A DNA stretch of 64,000 nucleotides. Origin: Sphaerisporangium perillae (GTDB taxonomy: Bacteria; Actinomycetota; Actinomycetes; Streptosporangiales; Streptosporangiaceae). The position numbers and the translations under genes are program-made. Numbering within the stretch: the first letter of the stretch is position 1; every line of letters starts with the position of its first letter. The stretch covers positions 1 to 64,000 of the forward strand of contig NZ_JALLPO010000022.1 in the NCBI RefSeq assembly GCF_023276435.1, written 5' to 3'. This document shows, piece by piece, positions 1-8,031 of the stretch. Below the pieces are notes generated by a model. The model was not told the DNA's origin, ran no database searches, and was given only the letters and a program-made list of their open reading frames with translations.

Positions 1-1
1 G

Positions 2-622
2 CCCTGGCTCAGCGACGGCGAGAAACAACACCTGCGCCGACTGGAGAAGAAGTCGGCCCGCCAGCGGCGCACCCGGCATCGTGGTGAGCCGGCCTGGCAT
101 CGGCTGGCCCGCACCTACGACCAGATCGCCCGGCTCCGCGCGACAGCCAAGCGCCGAGCCGTCGACTGGCAGCACCAGACCACCACCGAACTCGCCGGCA
201 CCTTCAGCGTGGTCGTGGTGGAAGACCTGAAGGTCACGAACATGGTCCGTTCGGCCACCGGCACGGTCGACAACCCCGGCGTGAACGTCGCGCAAAAGGC
301 CGGGCTGAACCGCTCGATCGCTGGGGAAGCATGGGGCCGGACGGTCACCCTGCTGGAATACAAGACCTCCGACCGGGGCGGCCAGGTCGTGAAGGTCCCC
401 GCGCGGGGGACCTCGCAGACCTGTCACCAGTGCGGCCACCGTGACCCGGCGGCCCGGGACCAGATCAGGTACGCCTGCGCCAACCCCGCGTGCGGTTGGA
501 CCGGGCATGCCGACACCAACGCCGCGATCAATATCAACAACGCCGTCGGAATGCCGGTGTCAGGACGTGGAGACCTCGGGACTGCCCGGTCTGCGAAGCG
601 TCAACCCCCGCGCGCCGCTTAA
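2..622 (+). CDS. tnpB: TnpB-type transposon nuclease, 5' end outside window
   Basis: This is the C-terminal ~206 residues of an IS200/IS605-family TnpB, the RNA-guided nuclease of the element; the open frame runs off the left edge. Visible are a RuvC-like Glu in VVVVEDLKV, a zinc-finger pair (TCHQCGH, then CANPACGW) and the closing RuvC Asp in GHADTNAA. The frame stops just before the right-end hairpin. Function in transposon retention is known for the family; activity here cannot be judged because the N-terminus is unseen. Confidence 0.93.
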   Translation, partial: PWLSDGEKQHLRRLEKKSARQRRTRHRGEPAWHRLARTYDQIARLRATAKRRAVDWQHQTTTELAGTFSVVVVEDLKVTNMVRSATGTVDNPGVNVAQKAGLNRSIAGEAWGRTVTLLEYKTSDRGGQVVKVPARGTSQTCHQCGHRDPAARDQIRYACANPACGWTGHADTNAAININNAVGMPVSGRGDLGTARSAKRQPPRAA

Positions 623-631
623 CCCCGACGC

Positions 632-672
632 GACGGGAGAATCTCCGGCCTTCAGGCCGGGGAGGAGTTCAA
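632..672 (+). mobile_element. Right end of TnpB element / reRNA scaffold 3' end
   Basis: A hairpin with arms TCTCCGGCCT and AGGCCGGGGA is followed by GGAGTTCAA, the usual layout of an IS605-type right end. In this family the noncoding RNA overlaps the tnpB 3' end, and the guide is the flanking DNA just past the element, here from about 673. The boundary at 672 is inferred from the motif. Confidence 0.7.
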
Positions 673-1211
673 TCGGTCTGAGTGGGCTTTCGTGCTGTCT
701 CGGGGCTCACGTAGTAGTGCAACAGCGCGTGTTCGCCCGCTGCGTTCAGCCAGTCGCCGCGGGCGCTGGTCACGCGTTGCCATCCGGCACGTTCGTACAA
801 ACTGATGGCCGCGTGGCCGTCGTCGGACACATCGAGTACGAGAGGCATTCCCAGGTTGGCCGCTTCCTTGCGGACCACGTCGAGGAGATGAGCGGCGTGT
901 CCGTGGCCCCGTCCCTGAGGAGTGACGAAGAGCCGGGTGATCGATCCGACCGGACCGCTCACCGCACCGATGGCCGCGGCGAGGGACGGTTCGAGCGCCG
1001 CCGCGTCAAGCCGTGCGAGTCCCACGTGTCCGACGACATCGGCCCCTCTAACCGCCACCCATGCCTGTACGAGGTTGGACGGCGTCAGCCATCGCCCGGG
1101 ATCGGCGGGCCAGTCCACCGGGTAGCGGTCGGACGCGTGCACGGCGGCGAGGGCATCGACGCAGGCAGGCAGATCCTCCGTGGTTCTCGGGCGGATCGGG
1201 AGGTTCGTCAC
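669..1211 (-). CDS. GNAT-family N-acetyltransferase
   Basis: A 180-residue GNAT fold protein. The acetyl-CoA loop is seen in FVTPQGRGHGHAAHLL, and the C-terminal SLYERAGW strand is typical. The substrate is unknown. The stop codon (plus-strand bases 669-671) lies inside the TTCAA end of the TnpB element, so the last residues and the stop seem to be supplied or altered by the insertion. It reads toward the element. The next gene starts divergently 174 bp away. Confidence 0.85.
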   Translation of the reverse strand: MTNLPIRPRTTEDLPACVDALAAVHASDRYPVDWPADPGRWLTPSNLVQAWVAVRGADVVGHVGLARLDAAALEPSLAAAIGAVSGPVGSITRLFVTPQGRGHGHAAHLLDVVRKEAANLGMPLVLDVSDDGHAAISLYERAGWQRVTSARGDWLNAAGEHALLHYYVSPETARKPTQTD

Positions 1212-1384
1212 ACAGCGATTCTCGCAAAGGATGCCGGCAGGCCGAACAAGATCAAGTGATCGACCCTGTGCGGCGTGCGCACCACTCTCTTGATCGTCCC
1301 TGGACCTGAGTCCCTCCGCGGTCGAGGTCTTGTCGTACGTCTCCTATACCGTCGCTTGCGAGGCCGACGAGAAGAGAAACGTCC

Positions 1385-1966
1385 ATGACCGAGATCGCCG
1401 CCCGCTACCGCGTCCGTGCCGACATCTTCGCGGCCAAGGTCGCCGCCGTCGGGCCCGGCCAGTGGTCCAATCCGTCCCCGTGCGACGAGTGGACCGCGAG
1501 AGACGTCGTCGGCCACATCGTGGACATGCACGCCGCGATGCTCAGCCCTCTCGGCAAGTCGCTCAGTCCCGCGCCCACCGTCGAGGAGGACCCGCTCGAC
1601 GCTTTCGTCTCGGCGCGTGCCGACGTCGAAGCCGTGCTCGCCGACCCGGCCACCGCCGCGAGCGAGGTGGCCACCCCGGCGGGGCGGCTCACCGTTGAGC
1701 AGCACATCGACCAGGTCGTCAGCGCCGACCTGGTCCTCCACGGCTGGGACCTCGCCCGTGCCACCGGCCAGGACGACGCGATCGCCCCGCACGAGATCGA
1801 GGCGATGTGGCCCGGCGTCCAGCGGCTCCCCGAGGAGATGCGCATCCCTGGCGCCTTCGGTCCCGGCATCGTCGTCTTCGGTCCCGAGGTCAAGGTCTCC
1901 GAGGACGCCCCACTCCAGCACCGTGTCCTCGGCCTCCTCGGCCGCGACCCCGACTGGTCCGCATGA
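1385..1966 (+). CDS. DinB-fold TIGR03086-type (maleylpyruvate isomerase family) protein
   Basis: A 193-residue protein of the four-helix DinB/mycothiol-dependent superfamily. N-terminal WSNPSPCDEWTARDVVGHIVD holds a metal-binding His, and LVLHGWDLARATG near residue 120 holds the second conserved His. Such proteins bind a divalent metal; many use mycothiol, which this organism should make (mshD at 61,334). The substrate is unknown. It appears monocistronic, preceded by AGAGAAAC-type sequence shortly upstream of the ATG. Confidence 0.85.
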   Translation: MTEIAARYRVRADIFAAKVAAVGPGQWSNPSPCDEWTARDVVGHIVDMHAAMLSPLGKSLSPAPTVEEDPLDAFVSARADVEAVLADPATAASEVATPAGRLTVEQHIDQVVSADLVLHGWDLARATGQDDAIAPHEIEAMWPGVQRLPEEMRIPGAFGPGIVVFGPEVKVSEDAPLQHRVLGLLGRDPDWSA

Positions 1967-2180
1967 GATAGCGGCATTCAGTGTGCGACCGCTAGGTCGG
2001 CGGGAACCAGGCCGCGTCGTACGCCCAGCACCGCGGCAAGCGCGCCGGCGACGCTGCGCTCTGCCACCTTGCTGATGAAATCTGCGTACTCCACATGGAG
2101 CCCACTCCCCAGAGTGACCAGCCGGCACGGAACCCGTTACCTCTGCCTGGGAGCCGCGCTGTTGTCGCGGGATCTCTAGT

Positions 2181-2224
2181 TGGATAGCATAACTATCCAT
2201 AGATTCGATAGTCATGCTATCCAA
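2181..2224. promoter_or_regulatory. Two tandem palindromic operators before the DoxX-like gene
   Basis: TGGATAGcataaCTATCCA (2181-2199) is a perfect 7-5-7 inverted repeat. A second, GATAGtcatgCTATC (2207-2221), follows with centres 24 bp apart. The outer halves TTGGATAGCAT and ATGCTATCCAA also form a perfect long palindrome. This is typical of TetR or MarR repressor sites covering the promoter of the gene at 2236. No regulator gene is adjacent. Confidence 0.7.
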
Positions 2225-2235
2225 TGGAGGAAATC

Positions 2236-2775
2236 ATGTTCGACGTGATCGTCCTGCTTGCGGTCGCCTTACTGGGCTTCCGGCTGCTGGGCTCGCTTGG
2301 CGTCCGCCGGTTCGCGATCTGGCCGGTGAGCGCCGCACACGCGTTGGCGGTCATGCTCGTCGCCACCGGCAGCGCGCATTTCGTCCCCGCGAGCGTCGAG
2401 TTCATGCCCAGCCACGCTGACCTGGTGGCGATGGTGCCGCCATTCGTGCCGTTCCCTGGTCTCATGGTGTACCTGACCGGCGCGCTGGAGTTGCTCGGCG
2501 CCGCCGGGCTTGTCCTGGCGGCGACTCGATGGACGGCCGGAACCAGCCTCGCGGCGCTTTTCGTACTGCTGCTGCCGGCCAACATCTACGCCGCGCTCGC
2601 CGAGATGCCCTTCAACGGCGCCCCGCCCACCCCTTTGTGGCTGAGAGTCCCGGAACAAATGCTGTACATCGCCGTCGCTCTCTGGGCGGCCAGATCCGCC
2701 GACACCACCATGGTCCGACGGGTCCTGGTCTCGCTGCGGTCCCGTATCGGCAGTACGGCCACGGCGGCACGCTGA
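2236..2775 (+). CDS. DoxX-like membrane protein
   Basis: A 179-residue protein with four predicted membrane helices: VIVLLAVALLGFRLLG, AHALAVMLVATGSAHF, LELLGAAGLVLAATRW with SLAALFVLLLPANIY, and QMLYIAVALWAA. The pattern fits the DoxX/DoxD-like family of small inner-membrane proteins. An ATG at 2224 lies in the same frame, but GGAGGAA at 2226-2232 sits correctly before the ATG at 2236, so that start is chosen. Tandem operators immediately upstream suggest induction by a ligand. Function in the cell is unknown. Confidence 0.8.
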   Translation: MFDVIVLLAVALLGFRLLGSLGVRRFAIWPVSAAHALAVMLVATGSAHFVPASVEFMPSHADLVAMVPPFVPFPGLMVYLTGALELLGAAGLVLAATRWTAGTSLAALFVLLLPANIYAALAEMPFNGAPPTPLWLRVPEQMLYIAVALWAARSADTTMVRRVLVSLRSRIGSTATAAR

Positions 2776-2917
2776 CAAGGACGGTGTCATCGGCAACCGC
2801 AGGCGGCGAAGCTCAGCCGGTGGCCTTCTGGAACTCGGCCGGTAGCTGTGCAAGAGCGGTGGCAGAGCCGCGGCCGTCGCCCAGAGCGACCGGGTTCGTC
2901 TCGACTGCCAATGTGGC

Positions 2918-2949
2918 GAAAGGCCGGCAGCACGTGCTGCCGGCCTTTC
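2918..2949. terminator. Bidirectional hairpin terminator
   Basis: A perfect 32-bp palindrome with half GAAAGGCCGGCAGCAC and runs of A and T at its edges. It lies between the convergent DoxX-like gene and the GH16 gene and can serve both. Confidence 0.85.
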
Positions 2950-2963
2950 AACGGTTGTGGGGA

Positions 2964-4190
2964 TCAGGCGCGGGTCCACTTCTGGTTGGATGCGCCAGTG
3001 CAGTCCCAGAGTTGGAGTTGTGCACCGTTGGCGGTGTTGTGACCGACGATGTCCACACACCGGTTGGCGGTCGTGTTGACCAGGTCGCCGGCAGAACTGA
3101 GCGTGAAGCGCTGGGCGCCGGTGCCGTTGCACGTGTAGAGCTGGATTGGCGTGCCGTTGGCGGTGCCGGCCGCCGCGGCGTCCATGCACTTGCCCATCGC
3201 GCGGACCGTGCCGTCGCTGTTGATGGACCATTGCTGGGCGGCGGTGCCGTTGCAGTCGTACATCTGCAGCCGGGCGGCGTCGGCCGGGTTGGCGGCGGGG
3301 ATGTCGATGCAGCGACCGCTCAAGTTGGACCTCAGCACGTTGCCGGTCCCGGATCCGTCGTCCGTCCAGGCCGAGACGCGGACGTAGTCGATCAGCATCG
3401 TCTGCGGGAAAGAGGTGCTGGAGTCCGGGTTGCCCGGCCAGTAACCGCCGACCGCCACGTTCAGGATCATGAAGAACGGGTGATCGAACACCCACTGGTT
3501 GCCGCGGATGTCGGCCGGTGTGACGCGGAAGAACTCCGAGCCGTCCAAGTACCAGATGATGAGGTTGGGAGACCAGTCGACCCGGTAGTTGTGGAAGCCG
3601 TCGCCGAGCGGCGCGCCGATCGTGCGATTGCCGCCGACGCCGCTGCCGCCGGAGTAGCCGGGGCCGTGCACGGTGCCGTAGACGGTGTTCGGCGTGCTGC
3701 CGACGTTCTCCATGATGTCGATCTCGCCGGTGTTCGGCCAGTCGCCGCCGCCGAGCATCCAGAACGCCGGCCAGATGCCCTGACCCTTGGGGATCTTGAT
3801 GCTGGCCTCGAAGCGGCCGTACGCCTGGCTGAACTTGTCCGCGGTCAGGATGCGGCCGGAGGTGTACTGGCAGGTGCCGTAGTGGCATTGGAGGTTGGAC
3901 GGGTTCTCCTGGCGGGCGGTGATGGCCAGGTGGCCCTGCCCGTCGTGATACACGTTGCGGGTCGAGTTGGTGTAGTACTCCAGCTCGTTGTTGCCCCAGC
4001 CGCTGCCACCGATGTCGAATTTCCATTTGGAACCGTCGACGGACGTTCCTGCGGCGCCGTTGAACTCGTCAGACCAGGTGACGGGGCCGATGGCGGCTTC
4101 GGCCCGATCATTGCTCGTGACGGCGACCAGGCCACTGGTCAGGGTGATGATCACGGCCGCGGCCGTGAGGAGAAGCCGGGGTTTGCGCAT
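2964..4190 (-). CDS. Secreted GH16 endo-beta-1,3-glucanase with ricin-type lectin domain
   Basis: A 408-residue exported enzyme. The signal peptide is MRKPRLLLTAAAVIITLTSGLVAVTS. A GH16 catalytic domain spans ~35-270 with GEIDIMENVG carrying the nucleophile and acid/base (Glu156, Asp158, Glu161). A C-terminal CBM13/ricin B lectin (~285-408) has three repeats ending in QQWSI, QRFTL and NQKWT. The family cleaves laminarin-like beta-glucans. An upstream in-frame ATG (4223) is rejected because GGAGG precedes the ATG at 4190 and the signal peptide begins there. Likely monocistronic, for use on fungal or plant glucans. Confidence 0.93.
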   Translation of the reverse strand: MRKPRLLLTAAAVIITLTSGLVAVTSNDRAEAAIGPVTWSDEFNGAAGTSVDGSKWKFDIGGSGWGNNELEYYTNSTRNVYHDGQGHLAITARQENPSNLQCHYGTCQYTSGRILTADKFSQAYGRFEASIKIPKGQGIWPAFWMLGGGDWPNTGEIDIMENVGSTPNTVYGTVHGPGYSGGSGVGGNRTIGAPLGDGFHNYRVDWSPNLIIWYLDGSEFFRVTPADIRGNQWVFDHPFFMILNVAVGGYWPGNPDSSTSFPQTMLIDYVRVSAWTDDGSGTGNVLRSNLSGRCIDIPAANPADAARLQMYDCNGTAAQQWSINSDGTVRAMGKCMDAAAAGTANGTPIQLYTCNGTGAQRFTLSSAGDLVNTTANRCVDIVGHNTANGAQLQLWDCTGASNQKWTRA

Positions 4191-4716
4191 GGAGACCTCC
4201 GGTCTGTGGTCCTTGCCAGGCACGGGCTTCCGGCCACGCCGTCACGGTGTGCGAAGGAGCACGCGGACGCGTCCCGTGCTGCCGGAAAGTACCTTTACTG
4301 CTGAAATTAAGAGGATGTAACACCCGCGTCATATCGGTTGTCAATAGGAAGGTTTACTTATCATTCTTCCGAGTCATCCCCTCGGAACAGGCACGCTATC
4401 GACCCAGCGCCTCGCGCCTGCGCCAACACCATCCGCATCACATCGGACGCCGCTCTACGTCACTGCCACGATTGCCTGCGAGACAGCGCCGCCATCTGCG
4501 CGAGGGGCGACAGCTTGATCATCCCTCGACGACTCCGGCGAGCTTCAGGATCGGGAGTACGGGGTCGAGGCATCCGTCTGAGTGCCTTCCTGGTGCGGGA
4601 GAGCACCATGGGGCAGCAGATCGCCCGCGCGAAGGCCAAGATCAAGAACGACGAACCGATGGCACTGCGAGGATTTCAGCGCACTGCGAGGAAGCCGTAG
4701 CCCGCGCGGCGGTCGG
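4191..4716. other. Gene-free stretch with the GH16 promoter
   Basis: About 525 bp without a convincing gene. The part next to the GH16 start is AT-rich for this genome (about 4,290-4,375) and probably holds its promoter. Open frames further right have no recognisable domain. Confidence 0.5.
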
Positions 4717-5307
4717 TCATGTCCCGGTTGCCGACACGATCCCCGCCACCAATGCGCGTAACGCGGCCAACGACTGCCCGACGTCGACCCGGTCGGGCGC
4801 CACCAGCCACTGCTGGTGGATGCCGATCCCCGCCCCGACGATCGCGACCGCCAGCGCCTCGGTGGACAAGCCAGCTGGCGGCGCGAATCGGTCCAGCCAG
4901 CGCTTGCAGTGGCCGCGCAGGGTGTCGTGGATCGCGACGTAGCGGTCGTGGATGGGCGAGTCCGGCTCCAGCGCCTCAAGCAGCAGTGTGACGAACAGTT
5001 TGGTCGTGGGCTGCGCGAACAGTGCGTCGAGCCCCTTCATCATGCCGTCCAGCCCCGTCTCCGCGCCCTGGTCGGGCGCGTCATCGAGGCTCGCGTGGAC
5101 CAGGTCCACCGACCGTTCGAGCACCGCCAGCAGCAGGCCCTCCTTGCTGCCGAAGTGCCACGGAATGGACCCCCGGCTGATCCCGGACCGCTCGGCCACA
5201 TCGGCGAACGTCGTCTGCCGGTAGCCCTTGGTCGCGAACAGCTCCGCCGCCGCGGTGAGGATCAGCTCACGGCTCTCTCCGCTGGTCTGCTCCCGTCGCG
5301 TTGTCAC
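4717..5307 (-). CDS. TetR/AcrR-family transcriptional regulator
   Basis: About 196 residues. The N-terminal helix-turn-helix is clear: ILTAAAELFATKGYRQTTFADVAERSGISRGSIPWHFGSKEGLL. The C-terminal ligand domain is generic. Translation probably starts at GTG 5307, since AGAGGGGGG lies just upstream; an in-frame ATG at 5331 would give 8 more residues. It is divergent from the DUF2867/DUF6463 pair, with a palindrome between them, so it probably represses that pair and itself. The ligand is unknown. Confidence 0.88.
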   Translation of the reverse strand: MTTRREQTSGESRELILTAAAELFATKGYRQTTFADVAERSGISRGSIPWHFGSKEGLLLAVLERSVDLVHASLDDAPDQGAETGLDGMMKGLDALFAQPTTKLFVTLLLEALEPDSPIHDRYVAIHDTLRGHCKRWLDRFAPPAGLSTEALAVAIVGAGIGIHQQWLVAPDRVDVGQSLAALRALVAGIVSATGT

Positions 5308-5327
5308 GCCACCCCCCTCTGTGCTAA

Positions 5328-5346
5328 CCATAATAGTCTATGCTGG
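5328..5346. promoter_or_regulatory. Imperfect palindrome in the TetR/DUF2867 divergent promoter
   Basis: CCAtaATAGtCTATgcTGG is a 19-bp imperfect inverted repeat between the divergent genes. The segment 5333-5350 also matches 2208-2224 of the DoxX-like operator closely if one base is gapped, which could mean a shared TetR regulator. Confidence 0.5.
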
Positions 5347-5405
5347 CCAACACAGGAGATCATGCGGAGCCGGCAACGCAACGAGAGCCCCAGGAGGGCC
5401 TACCC

Positions 5406-6017
5406 GTGAGACTTCCGAACACCGCGCACACCAGCATTCCGTGGCGCATCCACGAACTCACCTCTGACTTCAGAGTCGAGGACGTGTGGGCGTTCCGCAC
5501 CCCCGGGGCTGGGCCTGACGACTTCCCAACGATGCTGGCAGCGATGCGGACGGCCGGCGGGTTCGCGAGACAGACCTGGCCAGTGCGGTTCTTGTTCGCC
5601 GTTCGGTGGAAGCTCGGCGCACTCCTCGGCTGGGACAACCCGACAGCGGGTGTCGGTGCGCGGGTTGCCTCGCTCCGTGACCGCCTGCCCCGCGACCTCT
5701 GCGATGCTCCCTGGGGCGAGGACAACGACAAGATGCCCCTGAAAGCGATCTACGAGCTTGCCATGGAGTCCGCTCGGGAGCTGGCGAACAAGACCGTGCA
5801 CACGGTGATGCACCTCGGCTGGGTGCAGGGAGCCAGCGGTGACTACGAGCTGCGGATGGCCGTCCTCGTCAAGCCCAACGGATGGTTCGGGCGGCTCTAC
5901 ATGGCCGCCATCGCGCCCTTCCGATACTTGATCGTTTACCCAGCCCTGGCCCGGCAGTGGGAACGAGCCTGGCGCGACCGAAACGATCTTGCAGCGCAGC
6001 ATCGTGGACGGGGCTGA
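5406..6017 (+). CDS. DUF2867-family protein
   Basis: A 203-residue protein with the DUF2867 pattern: WAFRTPGAGPDDFPTML near the N-terminus, then LYMAAIAPFRYLIVYPALARQWERAW near the C-terminus. These are small polyketide-cyclase-like or stress-associated proteins of unknown reaction. GTG 5406 is chosen because AGGAGGG lies 8 bases upstream; a longer frame from 5340 would run into the divergent promoter. It is followed after 2 bp by a DUF6463 gene, so the two form an operon opposite the TetR gene. Confidence 0.82.
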   Translation: MRLPNTAHTSIPWRIHELTSDFRVEDVWAFRTPGAGPDDFPTMLAAMRTAGGFARQTWPVRFLFAVRWKLGALLGWDNPTAGVGARVASLRDRLPRDLCDAPWGEDNDKMPLKAIYELAMESARELANKTVHTVMHLGWVQGASGDYELRMAVLVKPNGWFGRLYMAAIAPFRYLIVYPALARQWERAWRDRNDLAAQHRGRG

Positions 6018-6019
6018 CG

Positions 6020-6475
6020 ATGAACGCTAGCAAGCGACTGCTGCGCTGGGCGAGCGGCATCATGCTCGTGCTGGGGACAGGTCACCTGTTGTTGGTGATC
6101 CTTTTCGCCTGGGAAGACATCACCGGCTGGGTGGATCGGGGGGTGTGGGCAGCCGTCCCGCTCGCGTTGACCGACAGCGGCGCCGATCAGACGGTGGAGT
6201 CCCTTCGGAATGAGGTCACCTTCTGGGCGGGCCCGGGAAGCTTCGCCGTGCCCCTGATACTCCTGGGTTGCCTGACATGGCACCTCGCTGGACGCGGGGT
6301 GGCCATGCCCGCCGGAATCGGCTGGGGCCTCGCGGCGTGGTGTTTCGTCGGCGGAGTCCTGCTTGTGCCGTCCCCGTACTTCGCGGGCATCATCTCTGGC
6401 GCACTCATCATCCTGGCGACAAGGAAAGAAGACCGGTCGCGGGCAGCCCGTGACCGAGAGAACAACCCGGCGTGA
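6020..6475 (+). CDS. DUF6463-like membrane protein
   Basis: A 151-residue protein with four hydrophobic helices (for example IMLVLGTGHLLLVILFAW, FAVPLILLGCLTWHLAG, GIGWGLAAWCFVGGVLLV and GIISGALIILAT) and a charged tail. It follows the DUF2867 stop codon by 2 bp and is probably co-transcribed with it. Members are often found beside TetR regulators; no biochemical role is established. The start at ATG 6020 follows directly on the upstream stop. Confidence 0.78.
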   Translation: MNASKRLLRWASGIMLVLGTGHLLLVILFAWEDITGWVDRGVWAAVPLALTDSGADQTVESLRNEVTFWAGPGSFAVPLILLGCLTWHLAGRGVAMPAGIGWGLAAWCFVGGVLLVPSPYFAGIISGALIILATRKEDRSRAARDRENNPA

Positions 6476-6603
6476 TTCGCGCCCGCCCGCGAGGCCCGAA
6501 AGGATCCACTCCCGTTAGAGCCTGGCATCGCGATCGCTCTGTGTCTCATCCAAGACAACCCGCAGGCTTCTGCAGGTGAGCTGGATGGCTTCACAATGCC
6601 TAT

Positions 6604-7065
6604 GTGTCCAAGGTGACGGTGTTGTACAGGTGGGTGCTTGTCGTGATGCTGCTGGCCACGATGGTTAAAGGCTTCAAGCTGATATATGGAGTGGGCTACA
6701 ACGTTCGCGAGCCGCTTGACTGGGTGTTCATCGTCACCGCTGCCCTTGCCGTGGTCATGGCCTTGGCCGCCGGTGTGCGCGGTCTGGTCAAAGTGGCCAG
6801 ACGCGAGTACTACGAGCCCAGGCTGGGGGAGGCTGCTGACGGGCCGCGTAGGCGTACGCTGGCGTCCTCGGCAACCATGATCTTGGTTGCCCTGGTCGGG
6901 CTTTCCTCGATTTCGGGAACTCTAGCGTCGACGGACGGGCGCGACCGCTATGAAACCGGACTGCTCGACTGGGGCGTACTGATCATTCCTGCTGTCGGAA
7001 TGGTGATGCTCGGGCTGGGCGTGTGGGCTTCGGCAAAGGCAAGTGCGGCGAACGGCCGAGGTTAG
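6604..7065 (+). CDS. Hypothetical four-helix membrane protein
   Basis: A 153-residue product starting with GTG. Predicted helices: WVLVVMLLATMVKGFKLIYG, WVFIVTAALAVVMALAAGV, TMILVALVGLSSISGTLA and GVLIIPAVGMVMLGLGVWA. I do not recognise the family. Codon bias and the clean hydrophobic pattern support a real gene, separate from the DUF6463 gene 128 bp upstream. Confidence 0.6.
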   Translation: MSKVTVLYRWVLVVMLLATMVKGFKLIYGVGYNVREPLDWVFIVTAALAVVMALAAGVRGLVKVARREYYEPRLGEAADGPRRRTLASSATMILVALVGLSSISGTLASTDGRDRYETGLLDWGVLIIPAVGMVMLGLGVWASAKASAANGRG

Positions 7066-7286
7066 GAGAAAGCACTTATCGAACGTCATGACCGCAGCCG
7101 GTCGGTCTTTCCACCGTTGTCGTTCCCGACCCCTGGAACATGAACGCACCGAATCCGCGGAGTCCGGTGAGCCGGGGCTGAGAACCAAGCCCCGGGTCGT
7201 CGATCGCCCCCGACCACGTCAGTTGCCGACCGGGCTTTCGTGATCTTCGCCGCGCTCGGAATGCGTTCGCTACGCAGAGCGGGGCC

Positions 7287-7382
7287 GGTCTCGCCGTTCT
7301 CAGAGGCGACCACATCAAGACGATCAAGCGTCAGATATTCGGGCGCGCCGAACTGGCGACGCGTCGTGCTCACCGCTGCTGA
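7287..7382 (+). pseudogene. ISL3-like transposase C-terminal remnant
   Basis: About 31 codons, GDHIKTIKRQIFGRAEL and following, match the end of ISL3-family transposases (typical form NRIKMLKRQMYGRA). Nothing of the rest of the element is seen. The surrounding 7,066-7,551 holds no other gene I can support. Confidence 0.6.
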
Positions 7383-7551
7383 TCACTGAACATCCGGTGC
7401 CGGGCGGACTCACCGCGAGGTGTGGGTCAGATCTCAGGATGATATTGGCGCGACGTCGACAGAGGCTCCCACATGGTCCACGCCGGCCTGGCCGGGCTGA
7501 CCGCCGGCGTGGATGTGCTCGCGCTGTGTGTTTCCCCGCGGTGCAGCGGTC

Positions 7552-7779
7552 TCAGAGCTTGTACAGCTTGTTGAATGGCGTCGTGATTCGTTCCTGCCGC
7601 GAGCCGAAATCGACGAACACGGCGACCTCGTCTTCCACACCGATGACGACGCCCAGGCCATACCGATCGTGGGTCACCTGGTCGTTGACGCTGAACCGCT
7701 CGACAGGAGGGGCGGGAGGCGGGGGCTTGAAGGGACTTGTGGACACATGACGACGGGGGTCGCCGCTGGCTGGCTTCAT
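7552..7779 (-). CDS. Small CarD-CdnL-like or beta-barrel protein, conserved in actinomycetes
   Basis: A 75-residue protein. A Pro-rich N-terminus (SPFKPPPPAPPVERF) is followed by a compact domain, VNDQVTHDRYGLGVVIGVEDEVAVFVDFGSRQERI, resembling the Tudor/SH3-like barrel found at the ends of UvrD-type helicases and in CarD proteins (H-D-x-Y-G-L-G-x-V motif). Very similar stand-alone small proteins are common in actinomycetes; their function is not known to me. GGAGGGG precedes the ATG. It lies just outside the first tRNA scar. Confidence 0.8.
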   Translation of the reverse strand: MKPASGDPRRHVSTSPFKPPPPAPPVERFSVNDQVTHDRYGLGVVIGVEDEVAVFVDFGSRQERITTPFNKLYKL

Positions 7780-7844
7780 CCCCTCCAGTATGCGCTGCCT
7801 GTGCGAACGCTCGCGACCGTAGATCGAAAGCCTGCTGAAATAAT

Positions 7845-7884
7845 CAAGGCCAGGGCGAGGATCCGACTCCTGACCTGGGCCTTG
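7845..7884. terminator. tRNA-type terminator hairpin at scar A
   Basis: CAAGGCCAGG and CCTGGGCCTTG form an imperfect stem just beyond the tRNA-Gly fragment, in the same place as the terminator behind the intact tRNA at 54,537. Confidence 0.6.
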
Positions 7885-7889
7885 GTTCG

Positions 7890-7934
7890 TGGAGCGGGTG
7901 ACGGGAATCGAACCCGCGCTGTCAGCGTGGGAAG
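7890..7934 (-). repeat. tRNA-Gly 3'-half scar A (attachment site)
   Basis: These 45 bases copy the 3' half of tRNA-Gly(CCC) (54,581-54,654), including encoded CCA and the T-arm; one base differs in the anticodon arm. The 5' half is absent. Downstream, TCGAGTGCGCATGGCTCCCC (about 7,989) weakly resembles the left arms described at 50,229. It marks the outermost integration boundary. Confidence 0.85.
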
Positions 7935-8031
7935 TCTCTACGCGGCGTGGGCTCTGACCTGGCGAAACGATGACCTGCAGGGGGCGCTTCGAGTGCGCAT
8001 GGCTCCCCGTTCGTGGCGGTTCTGGGGGCGT

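Noticed and set aside
2269-4026. 585-codon minus-strand frame opposite and overlapping GH16 and DoxX
   Set aside because: Low-complexity Arg/Pro/His-rich translation typical of an antisense frame in high-GC DNA, with no domain; GH16 lies in another frame.
4338-4700. 120-codon plus-strand frame between GH16 and TetR
   Set aside because: No ribosome site, no domain and atypical composition; treated as gene-free DNA.
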